44,242 bases of DNA from a virus: the IMG/VR virus record IMGVR_UViG_3300048912_000251, positions 1 through 44,242 of that record; one strand, 5' to 3'. The position numbers and the translations under genes are program-made. Position 1 is the first letter of the stretch, and each line of letters begins with the position of its first letter. This document shows positions 1 to 7,926 of the stretch, piece by piece. Under the pieces are notes generated by a model. That model was not told where the DNA came from. It searched no databases and saw nothing but the letters and a program-made list of their open reading frames with translations.

Positions 1-29
1 ACAGTGACGATCGGCTACTGAGAGTTGAT
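1..29. repeat. Left copy of the terminal inverted repeat
   Basis: The first 29 bases are the reverse complement of the last 29 (44214-44242) with one mismatch at position 11 (A here, G in the reverse complement of the right end). The outermost 22 bases also occur exactly, in right-end orientation, at 21068-21089. Joined head to tail, the two ends would form a 58-bp near-perfect palindrome. This resembles hairpin telomere or tel sites of linear phage-plasmids in size, but no protelomerase gene is recognised here. Confidence 0.9.
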
Positions 30-207
30 CTCGATGCTTCTCAATCACATCTGCGCTAGAGTGGCGTCGCCTTCACCGGGCTTCGGTTCGGCACAGGCAC
101 ACGTGGGCCACGCTCGACAACCGCTGTACACGGCCGGTGAGAGCGTGGCTTTCGCGCGTGTGGCCCTAGACTGACCGGGTGACCACCACCGGCCGGAAGG
201 GCAGCGC
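30..207 (+). promoter_or_regulatory. Left-end intergenic region with late-type -10 motif
   Basis: This is non-coding sequence between the terminal repeat and the first tail gene. CTAGACTG at 166-173 is identical to motifs at 3097, 31970 and 39565, and is followed after about 20 nt by a GGAAGGG ribosome binding site. No -35 hexamer is visible at 17 nt, which suggests a late, activator-dependent promoter. A weak TAGAGT box lies at 57-62. Confidence 0.5.
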
Positions 208-1647
208 ATGCTGAAGGACGTGGCGTACGCAGGTGGCCAGGAAGTCTGGAACCTGGTCCGTCTGGCGGCGTACACCGAGAACGTGGGCAGCCCCTTCGAC
301 TCGGGCCCGGTGCTCTGCGGCTGCGACACCCTCACCGCCGCCAACCTGGGTGCCACCGACACGGCTGGCAACCCGGTCACCGCCTACACCCGGCCGGACG
401 ATCCGGCGCAGCCCGCCCCCTGGTTCGACCCCGACCTGCCGGTATCGGCCGAGTTCCTGGGCTTCCTGCCGCTCACGGTCACCGGCACCAACGACAACCC
501 GCGCGGCCGTTCGGTGACCGGCGCGGTGGGCGGCGGCGGGGTGTTCGGCCCCGTCCGCGCGCAGCCGCGCACCATGACGGTGCAGGGTGTGCTCGTGGCG
601 ACGTCCTGCTGCGGCGCCGACTACGGCATGCACTACCTGTCCGAGGCCCTGTCCGGCTGCAACGGCTCGCCGTGCGACGGCGACTGCTTCGAGATGTTCG
701 ACTGCTGCCCCAGCACTGTGCTGTCCGAAGCCCAGCTCAATGCCCTGCACCGCCGTACCTTCCGCCGCACCGCGCTGGTGTCCGGACCTACCGAGGTCAG
801 CCGCCAGGCGGCCGGGTCATGTGCCCGGGGCAACTGTGCGGGCGGTGACCTGGTGACGGTCGAGTTCGTCCTGACGGCCGCCACGCCATGGTCTTGGACC
901 GAGCCGCAGCCGGTGCTGGACGTCGCCTTCCCGGCGGCCGGTGGGGGTGGCTGCGTCGACTGGTGCTTCCCCAGTGCCGATCCGAACGCCTGCTTCGACT
1001 GGGACACGTCGGGGGTCGGCGGCTGCACCTGGGACACCAGCGGGGCGAACCCCTGTATCGACGTGGCCGATCTTCCCACCTGCCCGGCGGGTGACTGCCT
1101 GCACGCTGCCTGCGCGTCACCGCAGGATGCCTGTACGGACCCCCTGCGGCCCGTTCCGGCCCCGCCGCAGCCGTCGGTGCCCACGGCGCCGTTCTGCGTC
1201 CCCCTGGCGCCCGAGAGGGCGTGCTACAGCATCGATCTGTCCTTGCGACCCGCATGGTCCGAGGACGTACCGATCGTCACGGTCACCGCCGGGTTCACCG
1301 ACCTGCGCAACGTCCGGGTCACCTTCTACGAGAAGCCGACCGGCACGAGTCAGACCTGCGACCAGATCGCCGACGCCAACCGCTGCGCCCCGGCCAACGA
1401 CTTCTACATCACCTACGTCCCGGCGGGCGGCGCCGTCACCATCGACGGACAGACCGGCCGCGCGGTGATCGACTGCGGGGGCGACTGCCGCAGCGCGTCC
1501 ACCGTCTTCGGCTCGGGTGACGGCGGCCCCCTGGTGGTCAACCCGCTCACCTGCGCCGAGTACTGCGTCTGCCTAGAGTCGGACCCGATGTTCCCGCCGG
1601 GGCCCGGTTCGGGCTTCGAGCTGTCGGTGAGCGGACGGGGTTACTGA
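208..1647 (+). CDS. Cysteine-rich distal/minor tail protein (Dit-like position)
   Basis: A 479-aa protein with start ATG behind GGAAGGG. It is the first gene of the left arm; on a circular map it is the first tail gene after the tape measure protein, where siphovirus distal tail (Dit) proteins are encoded. The protein has about 29 cysteines, many in CC, CxC and CxxxC arrangements, which is unusual for a tail tip and could bind metal or form disulfides. The N-terminal half has a hydrophilic beta-rich look expected of Dit. Its stop TGA overlaps the ATG of the next gene. The tail assignment rests on position and size; the Dit label is an inference, and minor tail protein is the safer call. Confidence 0.6.
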   Translation: MLKDVAYAGGQEVWNLVRLAAYTENVGSPFDSGPVLCGCDTLTAANLGATDTAGNPVTAYTRPDDPAQPAPWFDPDLPVSAEFLGFLPLTVTGTNDNPRGRSVTGAVGGGGVFGPVRAQPRTMTVQGVLVATSCCGADYGMHYLSEALSGCNGSPCDGDCFEMFDCCPSTVLSEAQLNALHRRTFRRTALVSGPTEVSRQAAGSCARGNCAGGDLVTVEFVLTAATPWSWTEPQPVLDVAFPAAGGGGCVDWCFPSADPNACFDWDTSGVGGCTWDTSGANPCIDVADLPTCPAGDCLHAACASPQDACTDPLRPVPAPPQPSVPTAPFCVPLAPERACYSIDLSLRPAWSEDVPIVTVTAGFTDLRNVRVTFYEKPTGTSQTCDQIADANRCAPANDFYITYVPAGGAVTIDGQTGRAVIDCGGDCRSASTVFGSGDGGPLVVNPLTCAEYCVCLESDPMFPPGPGSGFELSVSGRGY

Positions 1648-2705
1648 TGAGCCTCGGATGCGCTACGCACAGCTACACCGTGACCGACCGCGACGGCGGC
1701 CAGGTCGCATCGTCCGGCACGCTCACGGCCGTGAGCTGGAACCGGGTCCTCAACGACGTCTCGTCGGCCACGGTGGTCGTCGGCGTATCGGGCCCTTCGT
1801 GCTGCGCCGAGCTGGGTTCGGTGCGCTCGTGGCGCCACCGGCTGAACGTCTACCGCCTGACCGCCTTCGGCTCGTCGCTGGTGTGGTCGGGCCCGGTGGT
1901 CAACGTCGACTGGAAGAACGATGAGGTGGTGATCAGCGCGGTTGACCTGATCGGCCTGCTCGACCGGCGGGTCCCGCACCAGGACTTCGACTTCGAGGCG
2001 ACCGACCTGACCGGGATCGCGCGCGCGCTGATCGATGACGGCTTCGCCCCCGACGATCCGGGCCACACGGTAACCGTGGTCGGTCCCTGCGGCGTGACCG
2101 GCGGCCGGGCCTACCGCAGAGACGTCGGCCAGACGGCGGACCACTTGCGCGACCTGGCCGATACCGGCCTGGACTTCACGGCTGTAGGCACGGACATCGT
2201 GATCCTTCCAGACGCGTTCTGCGATGTGGTGGGGCTGCTCTCGGACGACGACCTTCCCGACGGCCTCTCGGTGGCCGAGGACGGCGCCTCGCTTGTCACC
2301 CGTGCCATCGTGGCCGGGCCCGAGGCGGATGATCCCGTCGGGACGGCGGGCGGGGCGAACGACTACTACGGGCTGCTCGAACGGTACATCGAGCAGCGCA
2401 ACATCACCGACCAGACCAGTGCCGACCAGGCGGCGGCCGGGGCACTGACGGCCTCGCTCGCTGTGCCGGTGTTCATCGACACCCAGGACATCACTCTCTC
2501 GCCGCAGGCCGACGTCGAGATCGAGCGGCTGGTACCGGGCTGGTGCCTGGACGTCACCAGCGCAGCCACGTGCCGCACCATCACCCAGCGGCTGAAGATC
2601 ACGGGGGTGCAGGTGTCCGAGGACGGCGGGACCGAGGCCGAGCCCGGCCACGAGAAGGTCACGATCCAGGTGGCGGCCCACGGCGACGAACTGGCGGTGT
2701 CGTGA
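1647..2705 (+). CDS. Minor tail protein, Gp37-like (ReqiPepy6 type)
   Basis: A 352-aa protein whose ATG overlaps the previous stop (TGATG). It opens with a short beta-rich segment (HSYTVTDRDGG) and contains LNVYRL and LIGLLDRRV blocks, followed by repeated VxISAVDL-type beta segments. These are characteristic of actinophage Gp37-like minor tail proteins, which act at the baseplate as a tail-associated hub. It sits directly after the Dit-like gene and before three tip/fibre genes, the usual order for this family. It has only a few cysteines, unlike its upstream neighbour. The family call is from remembered family features, not a search. Confidence 0.65.
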   Translation: MSLGCATHSYTVTDRDGGQVASSGTLTAVSWNRVLNDVSSATVVVGVSGPSCCAELGSVRSWRHRLNVYRLTAFGSSLVWSGPVVNVDWKNDEVVISAVDLIGLLDRRVPHQDFDFEATDLTGIARALIDDGFAPDDPGHTVTVVGPCGVTGGRAYRRDVGQTADHLRDLADTGLDFTAVGTDIVILPDAFCDVVGLLSDDDLPDGLSVAEDGASLVTRAIVAGPEADDPVGTAGGANDYYGLLERYIEQRNITDQTSADQAAAGALTASLAVPVFIDTQDITLSPQADVEIERLVPGWCLDVTSAATCRTITQRLKITGVQVSEDGGTEAEPGHEKVTIQVAAHGDELAVS

Positions 2706-3100
2706 TGGGGCGCCGGACCAGTGCTGCCCGCAGCATCCCCGGCAACCCTCTGGGGGGTGTGTTGCGTGCGACGCAGCGCAGCGCCCGGACCGCGACGCGG
2801 CGCATCGCACCCGTTGCAGGTCCGTCACAGAGCGCGTCACCTGCTGCGACACCTGTCCCTGACCTGTCGTTTCCGCTTGCGACGGTGCTGGCTGCCGACA
2901 CTACGGGGGTGGTGTGGTGGCAGTTCCCCGTCTCGCTTCCCGCAACGCCGGTCGTCACCGCCACGGTGGTCGCGTCGCAGCCGCACACCGTCACAGTGCG
3001 GGTCGCGACACCCCATGCTGTCGCGCTGCATGTCTGGGACACCCGGGGCCGTCCAGCCCCGGGTCTGGCCGTCCACATCCTTGCCTTCCCCAACGCCTAG
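2705..3100 (+). CDS. Small tail-tip protein, function unknown
   Basis: A 131-aa protein whose ATG shares one base with the upstream TGA (GTG at 2702 is an alternative start). The first 40 residues are basic and Arg/Ser/Ala-rich. The rest alternates short beta-strand-like stretches (VVTATVVASQ, TVTVRVATP), suggesting a small beta-sandwich as in tail accessory proteins. It ends just before a late promoter motif at 3097. I do not recognise a family; its position within the tail-tip operon suggests a structural role. Confidence 0.6.
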   Translation: MGRRTSAARSIPGNPLGGVLRATQRSARTATRRIAPVAGPSQSASPAATPVPDLSFPLATVLAADTTGVVWWQFPVSLPATPVVTATVVASQPHTVTVRVATPHAVALHVWDTRGRPAPGLAVHILAFPNA

Positions 3101-3104
3101 ACTG
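3097..3104 (+). promoter_or_regulatory. Late-type -10 motif CTAGACTG
   Basis: This is the second of four identical CTAGACTG octamers, placed over the stop of the upstream gene and about 30 nt before the next start. The hexamer TAGACT matches the actinobacterial -10 consensus. No TTGNNN box is found 17 nt upstream. Confidence 0.5.
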
Positions 3105-3134
3105 GCTCGGGTACAGGCTTCCCGACAGAAAGGG

Positions 3135-3866
3135 GTGAGTCCGATCGCACGCGTTTGTGTTTCCAGCGATGTGTTCGACATTTTGCCGACCGGCGAACTG
3201 ACCATCAAGCGAACCGCCCTCGGGCTGCGCCAGCTCGTCGCGTTCACCAACCCGGGGTCCTTCACCTTCACGAAGTCCAGCTACCCCGGCCTCACCCGGC
3301 TGCGCGTCCGCGTCATCGGCGGCGGCGGTGGTGGCGGCGGGACCGCCGGTGTCGGGTCCGGCGGTAGCACCTGCTCGGCCGGGGGCGGGGGTGGGGGCTA
3401 CAGCGAGTCGGTCCTCGACGCCGCCTCACTGGCCGCCAGCGTCCCCATCACCGTCGGCGCGGGCGGTGCCGGTGGCGTGGGCGGTGCGGCCGGTGCCAGC
3501 GGCGGTGCGTCGTCCTTCGGAACCGTGACCGCCAACGGCGGCCAGGGTTCACCACAAGCTGGCAACAACTCGGCCACCGGTAGCACGGTGGCGTTCGGCG
3601 GCTACGGCGCACCGGTCGGCAGCGGCCAGATCGCTGTTCCAGGCGGCGGGTCGTCCAGTGGGTTCGCTCTCAGCAACTTCGTCTCGGTGGCGGGCGGCGG
3701 CGGCGACGCCAGCGGCGGCTACGGCCCCGGCGGCGCACCCGCCGGACCGGCCAACGGCGGCGGCTACGGCGGCGGCGGGTGCGGTACCGCGACAGTCAAC
3801 GGCGGCGGATCGGCCAACGGCGGCAACGGCGCGGGCGGCGCCGTGCTGCTTGAGCTCTTCTTCTAA
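3135..3866 (+). CDS. Glycine-rich minor tail / receptor-binding protein
   Basis: A 243-aa protein with a GTG start behind AGAAAGG (tight spacing). Residues 1 to about 65 form a globular N-terminus with aromatic beta segments (FTFTKSSYPGL). From about residue 70 onward it is dominated by Gly runs and GGxG repeats, ending in the hydrophobic LLELFF. Glycine-rich domains of this kind occur in phage adhesins and tail-tip proteins, where polyglycine-II bundles expose variable receptor-binding loops. It follows its own late promoter motif. The receptor-binding role is inferred from architecture and position. Confidence 0.6.
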   Translation: MSPIARVCVSSDVFDILPTGELTIKRTALGLRQLVAFTNPGSFTFTKSSYPGLTRLRVRVIGGGGGGGGTAGVGSGGSTCSAGGGGGGYSESVLDAASLAASVPITVGAGGAGGVGGAAGASGGASSFGTVTANGGQGSPQAGNNSATGSTVAFGGYGAPVGSGQIAVPGGGSSSGFALSNFVSVAGGGGDASGGYGPGGAPAGPANGGGYGGGGCGTATVNGGGSANGGNGAGGAVLLELFF

Positions 3867-3877
3867 GGGGTTGCATC

Positions 3878-4711
3878 ATGGCACGCTGCGGCTGCGGCGC
3901 CGGGGAAGGCGCTGTCATCGCCAACGGCCCGAACACGGTCGTCACCGGCTCGGGAACCCAGGCCAACCCCTACATGATCGCCGCGCACACCGACTGCGCC
4001 GAGGCGCGGCTGTGCCTGTCGGGTACCGGCGGCGTGAACTACAACACGGGATCCGGGGTTATCAGCGCCAAGATCTCGGCACAGCTCGGCAACCTGCTGG
4101 GCCTCGGTACCGACGGCGGCCTGTACGTGGCACCCGGCACCGCCACGGTGGCTACCGGCCCCGGCGTGCTCGGCAACGGCTCGGCGGGCAACGCGGTGCG
4201 TGCCAACGTCGCCACGTGGTCGTTCCCCGGAACGGCCGATTCGGGCGGGTCCCGTGTCTACACAGACAGTACCGGCGCCCTTCGGGGTGAGCCGGGATAC
4301 CACGGCTACTACTTCGAGTCACGCGTGACCAGGAACTACGCTTCGGTGGCCGTTCCGACCGCCGCCCTGGTCAATGTGGATACCGCCTTCACACTGGCAG
4401 TCACCAACCCGGACGCCTACCGCACCGTTCTGATGGTGAGTGTGCGCGAGTTCGACGCCCTGGTGGACCTTCCCGCCAGTGCCCGGGCGGCGGCCGGGTT
4501 CGACGGGGCCGAGATGTTCCGTTTCACCAACACCGGCACCACGGCGTCCCAGGGCACCCACTCGTACAGCAGCAAGATGATCTCGCTGGGCACCCTGGCG
4601 CCTGGCGCCAGCACCGTCCTGTCCATGCAGTCCCAGCTCGGCAGCGGTACCAACGGCGCCACCTACACCCAGATCAGCATGTCGCACCGCGTCATGCTGC
4701 TGCCCACCTGA
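3878..4711 (+). CDS. Tail fibre-like minor tail protein
   Basis: A 277-aa protein with start ATG 12 nt after the previous stop. The N-terminus has a CGCGAG cluster followed by a VxGSGTxANPYxI pattern, which I associate with tail fibre N-termini of Streptomyces phages that attach to the tail tip. A low-complexity Gly/Ser/Thr/Asn middle leads to a C-terminal beta-rich domain from about residue 140 that may be the distal head of the fibre. It is in line with the adjacent adhesin and tail genes. Function is inferred. Confidence 0.6.
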   Translation: MARCGCGAGEGAVIANGPNTVVTGSGTQANPYMIAAHTDCAEARLCLSGTGGVNYNTGSGVISAKISAQLGNLLGLGTDGGLYVAPGTATVATGPGVLGNGSAGNAVRANVATWSFPGTADSGGSRVYTDSTGALRGEPGYHGYYFESRVTRNYASVAVPTAALVNVDTAFTLAVTNPDAYRTVLMVSVREFDALVDLPASARAAAGFDGAEMFRFTNTGTTASQGTHSYSSKMISLGTLAPGASTVLSMQSQLGSGTNGATYTQISMSHRVMLLPT

Positions 4712-4726
4712 TCGGGAAGGAACACC

Positions 4727-5020
4727 ATGCCCACCATCTGGTACCGCACGCCCGGCGGGGCCGTGTGCGAGCAGGACGGCTACCCGGAACCCGAGGTACC
4801 CGCCGACTGCACGCGCATCGGACAGGCCGAGTACAAGGCTGCCGTGAAAGCCATCAACACCGACCGACAGGCGCAGCAGGACGCCGACCGGGAAGCAGCC
4901 GCGCGGGCGGCCGCGCTGGTGCAGGAAGCCCTCACGAAGCTGCTGCCGGATGCTGATCCGAGCGACGTTCCGACCGCCGCTGCCCTGCTGCTGAACGCCT
5001 CGGGCGGGGTGGCACAGTAG
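4727..5020 (+). CDS. Small coiled-coil tail-region protein
   Basis: A 97-aa protein with ATG behind GGGAAGG. The N-terminal part is polar with a WYRTPGG start. Residues about 40-75 are Ala/Glu/Gln/Asp-rich and strongly helical, probably a coiled coil. It lies between the fibre-like gene and the endolysin. Small helical proteins here can be fibre chaperones or tail accessory proteins, but nothing specific is recognised. Confidence 0.6.
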   Translation: MPTIWYRTPGGAVCEQDGYPEPEVPADCTRIGQAEYKAAVKAINTDRQAQQDADREAAARAAALVQEALTKLLPDADPSDVPTAAALLLNASGGVAQ

Positions 5021-5060
5021 GGGCAGTAGGATCGTCGCACCCCGAACGAGAGGTACCACC

Positions 5061-5699
5061 GTGGCAGATGTGTGGCTTCCGGGTGCCGATCGGCACCCGA
5101 CGTACAACGGCGGCACGATGAACGGCAGCGGGGGTGCCCGGGCCGTCCACCACATCACGTGGGACCGCAACGGCAGTCCGTCCGAGCCGCTCGACCTCGT
5201 GCCCTTCGACAACCTGGTCTCGTACTTCAGCGGTACCGGCAAGGGCAACGCGCCGCACCTGCTGGCCGACCCGTTCACCGGTCGGACGGCCCAGTTCATC
5301 CCGGCCGACCAGAGCGCCCGGGCGCTGGTCAACCTGAGCGGCGGCGTGCAGACCAACATGCAGGGCAGCGCCTGTATCCAGATCGAGTGGCTGTTCTTCC
5401 CCTGGTGCAGGGTCGACGGCCGTGTGTATCCGACACTGGCGGACACCCCGGCAGCCGGACGCTACCGCATCACGGCGTGGCTGCGCTCGTGGGGCGTGCC
5501 GGACACCTGGCCCATGGGTCAGCCGACCTGGAACGGCAACCGCAACGCCTCGGTGTGGGCCGGTAGCCCGGGGCACTACGGCCACAGCCAGGTGCCCGAG
5601 AACGACCACACCGACCCGGGTCCGATCTTCAACCTGTTCGTCCCGGTGTCCACCCCGCCGTCCGCCGACCGGCGGCGGCTCGATGAAGAGGTCAGGTAG
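5061..5699 (+). CDS. Endolysin, N-acetylmuramoyl-L-alanine amidase
   Basis: A 212-aa lysis enzyme expected to cut the amide bond between muramic acid and the stem peptide. The amidase_2/PGRP signature is visible: VHHITWD near residue 30 supplies one zinc histidine, and GHSQVPENDHTDPG near residue 175 supplies further ligands with the D-P-G ending typical of the family. No separate wall-binding domain is obvious; residues 190-212 form a charged tail. The start is GTG at 5061 with GAGAGG upstream. A TAGGAT box at 5027-5032 gives it a possible own late promoter. It is followed by two or three small lysis-region genes. Confident. Confidence 0.85.
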   Translation: MADVWLPGADRHPTYNGGTMNGSGGARAVHHITWDRNGSPSEPLDLVPFDNLVSYFSGTGKGNAPHLLADPFTGRTAQFIPADQSARALVNLSGGVQTNMQGSACIQIEWLFFPWCRVDGRVYPTLADTPAAGRYRITAWLRSWGVPDTWPMGQPTWNGNRNASVWAGSPGHYGHSQVPENDHTDPGPIFNLFVPVSTPPSADRRRLDEEVR

Positions 5700-5702
5700 C
5701 AC

Positions 5703-6059
5703 ATGTCCATAGCGATCGGAAGCGTCCCGTCCGGATTCGGCGGCGACACCAACGACATGAGCAGGATGCTGCTCATCCCGCTGCCCCCGCGCAACGGCGG
5801 CGCCTTCCACTGGGGCGACTCGTACCTCAGCTTCGGCACCGACTTCCACGACGCCCGGCTGCGCATCGCTGTCTGGAACGACAGCATGCAGGCATGGCGG
5901 GTGAACGACAACTTCATCGTCCCGGCCAACGGCGGCCGGGTGAACCAGGAACTTCTGGACGGCGACTCGAAGGTGTCGATCGCGCGCAAGAAGATGGACG
6001 ACAACGACCCCGGAACTCAGCCGGTGGGTTGGCTGTTCGAGATCGTCCTGAAGGCGTGA
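5703..6059 (+). CDS. Unknown protein between endolysin and holin
   Basis: A 118-aa soluble-looking protein starting 3 nt after the endolysin stop, behind GAGGTCAGG. It contains several Trp, Phe and Asn-rich segments (FHWGDSYLSFG, AVWNDSMQAW) suggestive of a small beta fold, possibly carbohydrate-binding. Tight coupling to the endolysin suggests a late role in lysis or on the virion. No family recognised. Confidence 0.6.
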   Translation: MSIAIGSVPSGFGGDTNDMSRMLLIPLPPRNGGAFHWGDSYLSFGTDFHDARLRIAVWNDSMQAWRVNDNFIVPANGGRVNQELLDGDSKVSIARKKMDDNDPGTQPVGWLFEIVLKA

Positions 6060-6088
6060 CCTTCCCGAAGCACAAGAGAGGTGGATCC

Positions 6089-6334
6089 GTGAAGTACTTC
6101 AAGTCGCTGGCAGAGCTGGTACTGCTGACCTACGCGGTCAGCCTGCTCGGCCTCGCCACCGCCGACAACTTCGACATCACCGACATCAGCTCGGTGCGGG
6201 CCGCCGCAGTGGCCGCCATCCCGTCCGTTCTGGCGCTGCTGTACGGACTCGCGGTCAAGGCGCTCGGTAACAGGGCCAGCGCGCTGGCCGTCGACACGCG
6301 GGAACTGCACAGCCCGTCCGACAACAGGAAGTGA
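6089..6334 (+). CDS. Holin (two-TM membrane protein)
   Basis: An 81-aa protein with GTG start behind GAGAGGTGG. Two hydrophobic helices are visible, residues about 8-25 (ELVLLTYAVSLLGLA) and about 42-62 (AVAAIPSVLALLYGLAV), separated by a short acidic loop and followed by a polar C-terminal tail. Size, topology and position after the endolysin fit an actinophage holin that permeabilises the membrane to release the amidase. The downstream gene encodes a second membrane protein, a common pairing. Confidence 0.75.
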   Translation: MKYFKSLAELVLLTYAVSLLGLATADNFDITDISSVRAAAVAAIPSVLALLYGLAVKALGNRASALAVDTRELHSPSDNRK

Positions 6335-6339
6335 CGTGG

Positions 6340-6642
6340 ATGCCATCGCGGCCGTGGGGGCTCGACATGGCTGACGACGGCATGAACGTCGGGGCAGCCC
6401 TTGCCACGCTTCGAGGGGAAATGGCTGCCGGATTCGAACGGCTGGACGGGAAGCTGAACCTGATCAGCTCGGCACAGGCGACGACCGCGAGGGACATCGA
6501 GGCCACCAACGCCCGCGTGAAGGCCGTGGAAGACCGCACCACGGCCCTGGAAGAGCGGCGGTGGCCATTGGGCGTCCTGACGGTCCTTGCGACCGTTGTG
6601 GCGGCTGTGGCAGCCATCGCCACGTGGGCACTGACGAACTGA
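6340..6642 (+). CDS. Coiled-coil membrane protein, second holin or antiholin candidate
   Basis: A 100-aa protein from ATG 6340, 8 nt after AGGAAG; a GTG at 6331 overlapping the holin stop and an ATG at 6367 are alternatives. Residues about 20-65 form an amphipathic helix (coiled coil), and residues about 75-97 a single C-terminal transmembrane helix (VLTVLATVVAAVAAIATWAL). Such tail-anchored proteins next to a holin often act in lysis timing. Last gene of the late operon before the terminator at 6656. Confidence 0.65.
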   Translation: MPSRPWGLDMADDGMNVGAALATLRGEMAAGFERLDGKLNLISSAQATTARDIEATNARVKAVEDRTTALEERRWPLGVLTVLATVVAAVAAIATWALTN

Positions 6643-6655
6643 TGCCAGCGCGTCG

Positions 6656-6687
6656 AAGGCCCCGCAGGATCGATCCTGCGGGGCCTT
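6656..6687. terminator. Bidirectional terminator between convergent operons
   Basis: A perfect 32-bp palindrome (16-bp arms starting AAGGCCCCGC). It separates the rightward lysis genes from the leftward early operon and, by symmetry, can stop transcription from both sides. Confidence 0.85.
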
Positions 6688-6699
6688 CGGCTGTCCGGA

Positions 6700-7107
6700 T
6701 CAGGCGCGGTAGAAACGACCGCAGTCGGTGCACCGCATGTACGGCTTGCGGGCCACCCACGTCCCGGCGGTCGTGCAGGTCCCGGGGACGCACCGCTGAG
6801 CGTCCTTCAGCGGGTGCGGGTAGAACCCGAGCGCGGCCGAGGCACGCAGGATGAGCCGCTGCGAGGCGCCCGGGACCCAGTGGTCGATCTCGGCTTCCAG
6901 GACCGACAGCATCAGCGCCTCGGCCGCCTCGGTGTCCAGGTCGGCCCCGGTGACCACCAGCGCGGTGCCACCGTTGCCCATCGCTTCGAGCTTCGTGCAC
7001 GCCGCCTGGTCCCCGGGTTCCCACCCGCTCTCGGACAGGATGCGATCCTGCATCGTTTCAGCGGCCGCTGTCATGAAATTCCGGTCCGGGTAGTCGATGT
7101 GAAACAT
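6700..7107 (-). CDS. Unknown protein with C-terminal zinc-ribbon half
   Basis: A 135-aa protein, last gene of the leftward operon. ATG behind CGAGAGG. The first 90 residues are a mostly helical, acidic domain. The C-terminal 35 residues contain CxxxxC and CTDCGRFYRA, suggesting a zinc-binding knuckle. Coupled to five upstream genes with spacing of 0-3 nt. No known family recognised. Confidence 0.6.
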   Translation of the reverse strand: MFHIDYPDRNFMTAAAETMQDRILSESGWEPGDQAACTKLEAMGNGGTALVVTGADLDTEAAEALMLSVLEAEIDHWVPGASQRLILRASAALGFYPHPLKDAQRCVPGTCTTAGTWVARKPYMRCTDCGRFYRA

Positions 7108-7109
7108 GG

Positions 7110-7412
7110 TCAGTACCTCTCGATGTCGGTGGGCTCGCCACGGGTGGCGATTCCCAGATTCCAGTGGCAGCAGCCGGTGTGTCCGGCAACGGCGTTGCAG
7201 CGGACGCGAATGAAACGGTCGCACCCCTGATCGTCCGTGACCACCTTGAGCACCTTCCACGGACAGCGGTCACAGACGCCGTAGGCATACATACCGATGC
7301 AGAACCGAGGGCGGCGGCAACCCCCGTAGCACCCTTCTTCGATGCAACCGTCACAGTCGGGGCAGCGGCCTTCCGCCCGACGGTACGCCCGGCCCTGTTT
7401 CGAGCACAGCAC
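7110..7412 (-). CDS. Small cysteine-rich protein
   Basis: A 100-aa protein from GTG behind GGAAGGAC. It has at least twelve cysteines, including CPDCDGC, CYGGC, CDRC and CC, enough for two or more zinc sites. The start lies 3 nt after the upstream stop and the gene ends 3 nt before the downstream start, showing translational coupling. Probably a nucleic-acid or protein-binding zinc protein; no function assigned. Confidence 0.55.
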   Translation of the reverse strand: MLCSKQGRAYRRAEGRCPDCDGCIEEGCYGGCRRPRFCIGMYAYGVCDRCPWKVLKVVTDDQGCDRFIRVRCNAVAGHTGCCHWNLGIATRGEPTDIERY

Positions 7413-7414
7413 GG

Positions 7415-7660
7415 TCAGTCCTTCCGGTCGATGATCTCGAAGTGGCCGATGTCCCCGTAGGCCATGGCGAGCGCCACCAGGTGCGGCAGCGTCTCGGCGC
7501 CCATGAGCCTGCGCAGCTTCTTCTGCACCTCATAGACCTGGTAGATGGTCAAACCCCGCTTCTTCCCGCTCTGCGCCGCCGTCAGACCCCGTGCGGCGTC
7601 CAGCACGAGGCCCCGTTCCGACGCGGTCAGCGGCCGGGGGCGGAACTGTTCGGTGCTCAT
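7415..7660 (-). CDS. LuxR-type HTH DNA-binding protein
   Basis: An 81-aa protein consisting almost only of a LuxR/GerE-like helix-turn-helix: LTASERGLVLDAARG at residues 10-24 matches the LTxREREVLxLxAxG helix, and LTIYQVYEVQKKLRRLMG followed by LPHLVALAMAYG matches the recognition helix and the final helix. No receiver or ligand domain is present. ATG at 7660, overlapping the upstream stop by 4 nt. A likely transcriptional regulator produced early, in the same operon as WhiB. Confidence 0.65.
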   Translation of the reverse strand: MSTEQFRPRPLTASERGLVLDAARGLTAAQSGKKRGLTIYQVYEVQKKLRRLMGAETLPHLVALAMAYGDIGHFEIIDRKD

Positions 7661-7926
7661 TCCGGGTTCCTCACATGCGGTCGCAGCGAGGCCACGGCTT
7701 CCAGGTAGGCGGCCACGTCGATGTCGCTGCCGAGCGGGTCGCGGTGGTAGCTGTTCCACAGCGGCAGGGTGTCCTCGCCGTCCAGTTCGGCTTCGCGGAC
7801 CCGGGTGAAGACGGACAGGAACCGGGCACGGTCGGCCGCCCCGAGGTCCAGGCGGTCGCAGGTGGCATGTGCCCGTTCGCCGGGCAGCGGCCTCGGCCGG
7901 TGGGCCGGTCGACGGGTAGGAATCAT
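7657..7926 (-). CDS. Unknown 89-aa protein
   Basis: From ATG behind GAGGAAGACC. The N-terminal 18 residues are Arg/Pro-rich and probably disordered; the remainder is helical and acidic (FLSVFTRVREAELDGED). It overlaps the next gene by 4 nt and the previous one by 4 nt, so it is part of the same translationally coupled chain. No family recognised. Confidence 0.55.
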   Translation of the reverse strand: MIPTRRPAHRPRPLPGERAHATCDRLDLGAADRARFLSVFTRVREAELDGEDTLPLWNSYHRDPLGSDIDVAAYLEAVASLRPHVRNPE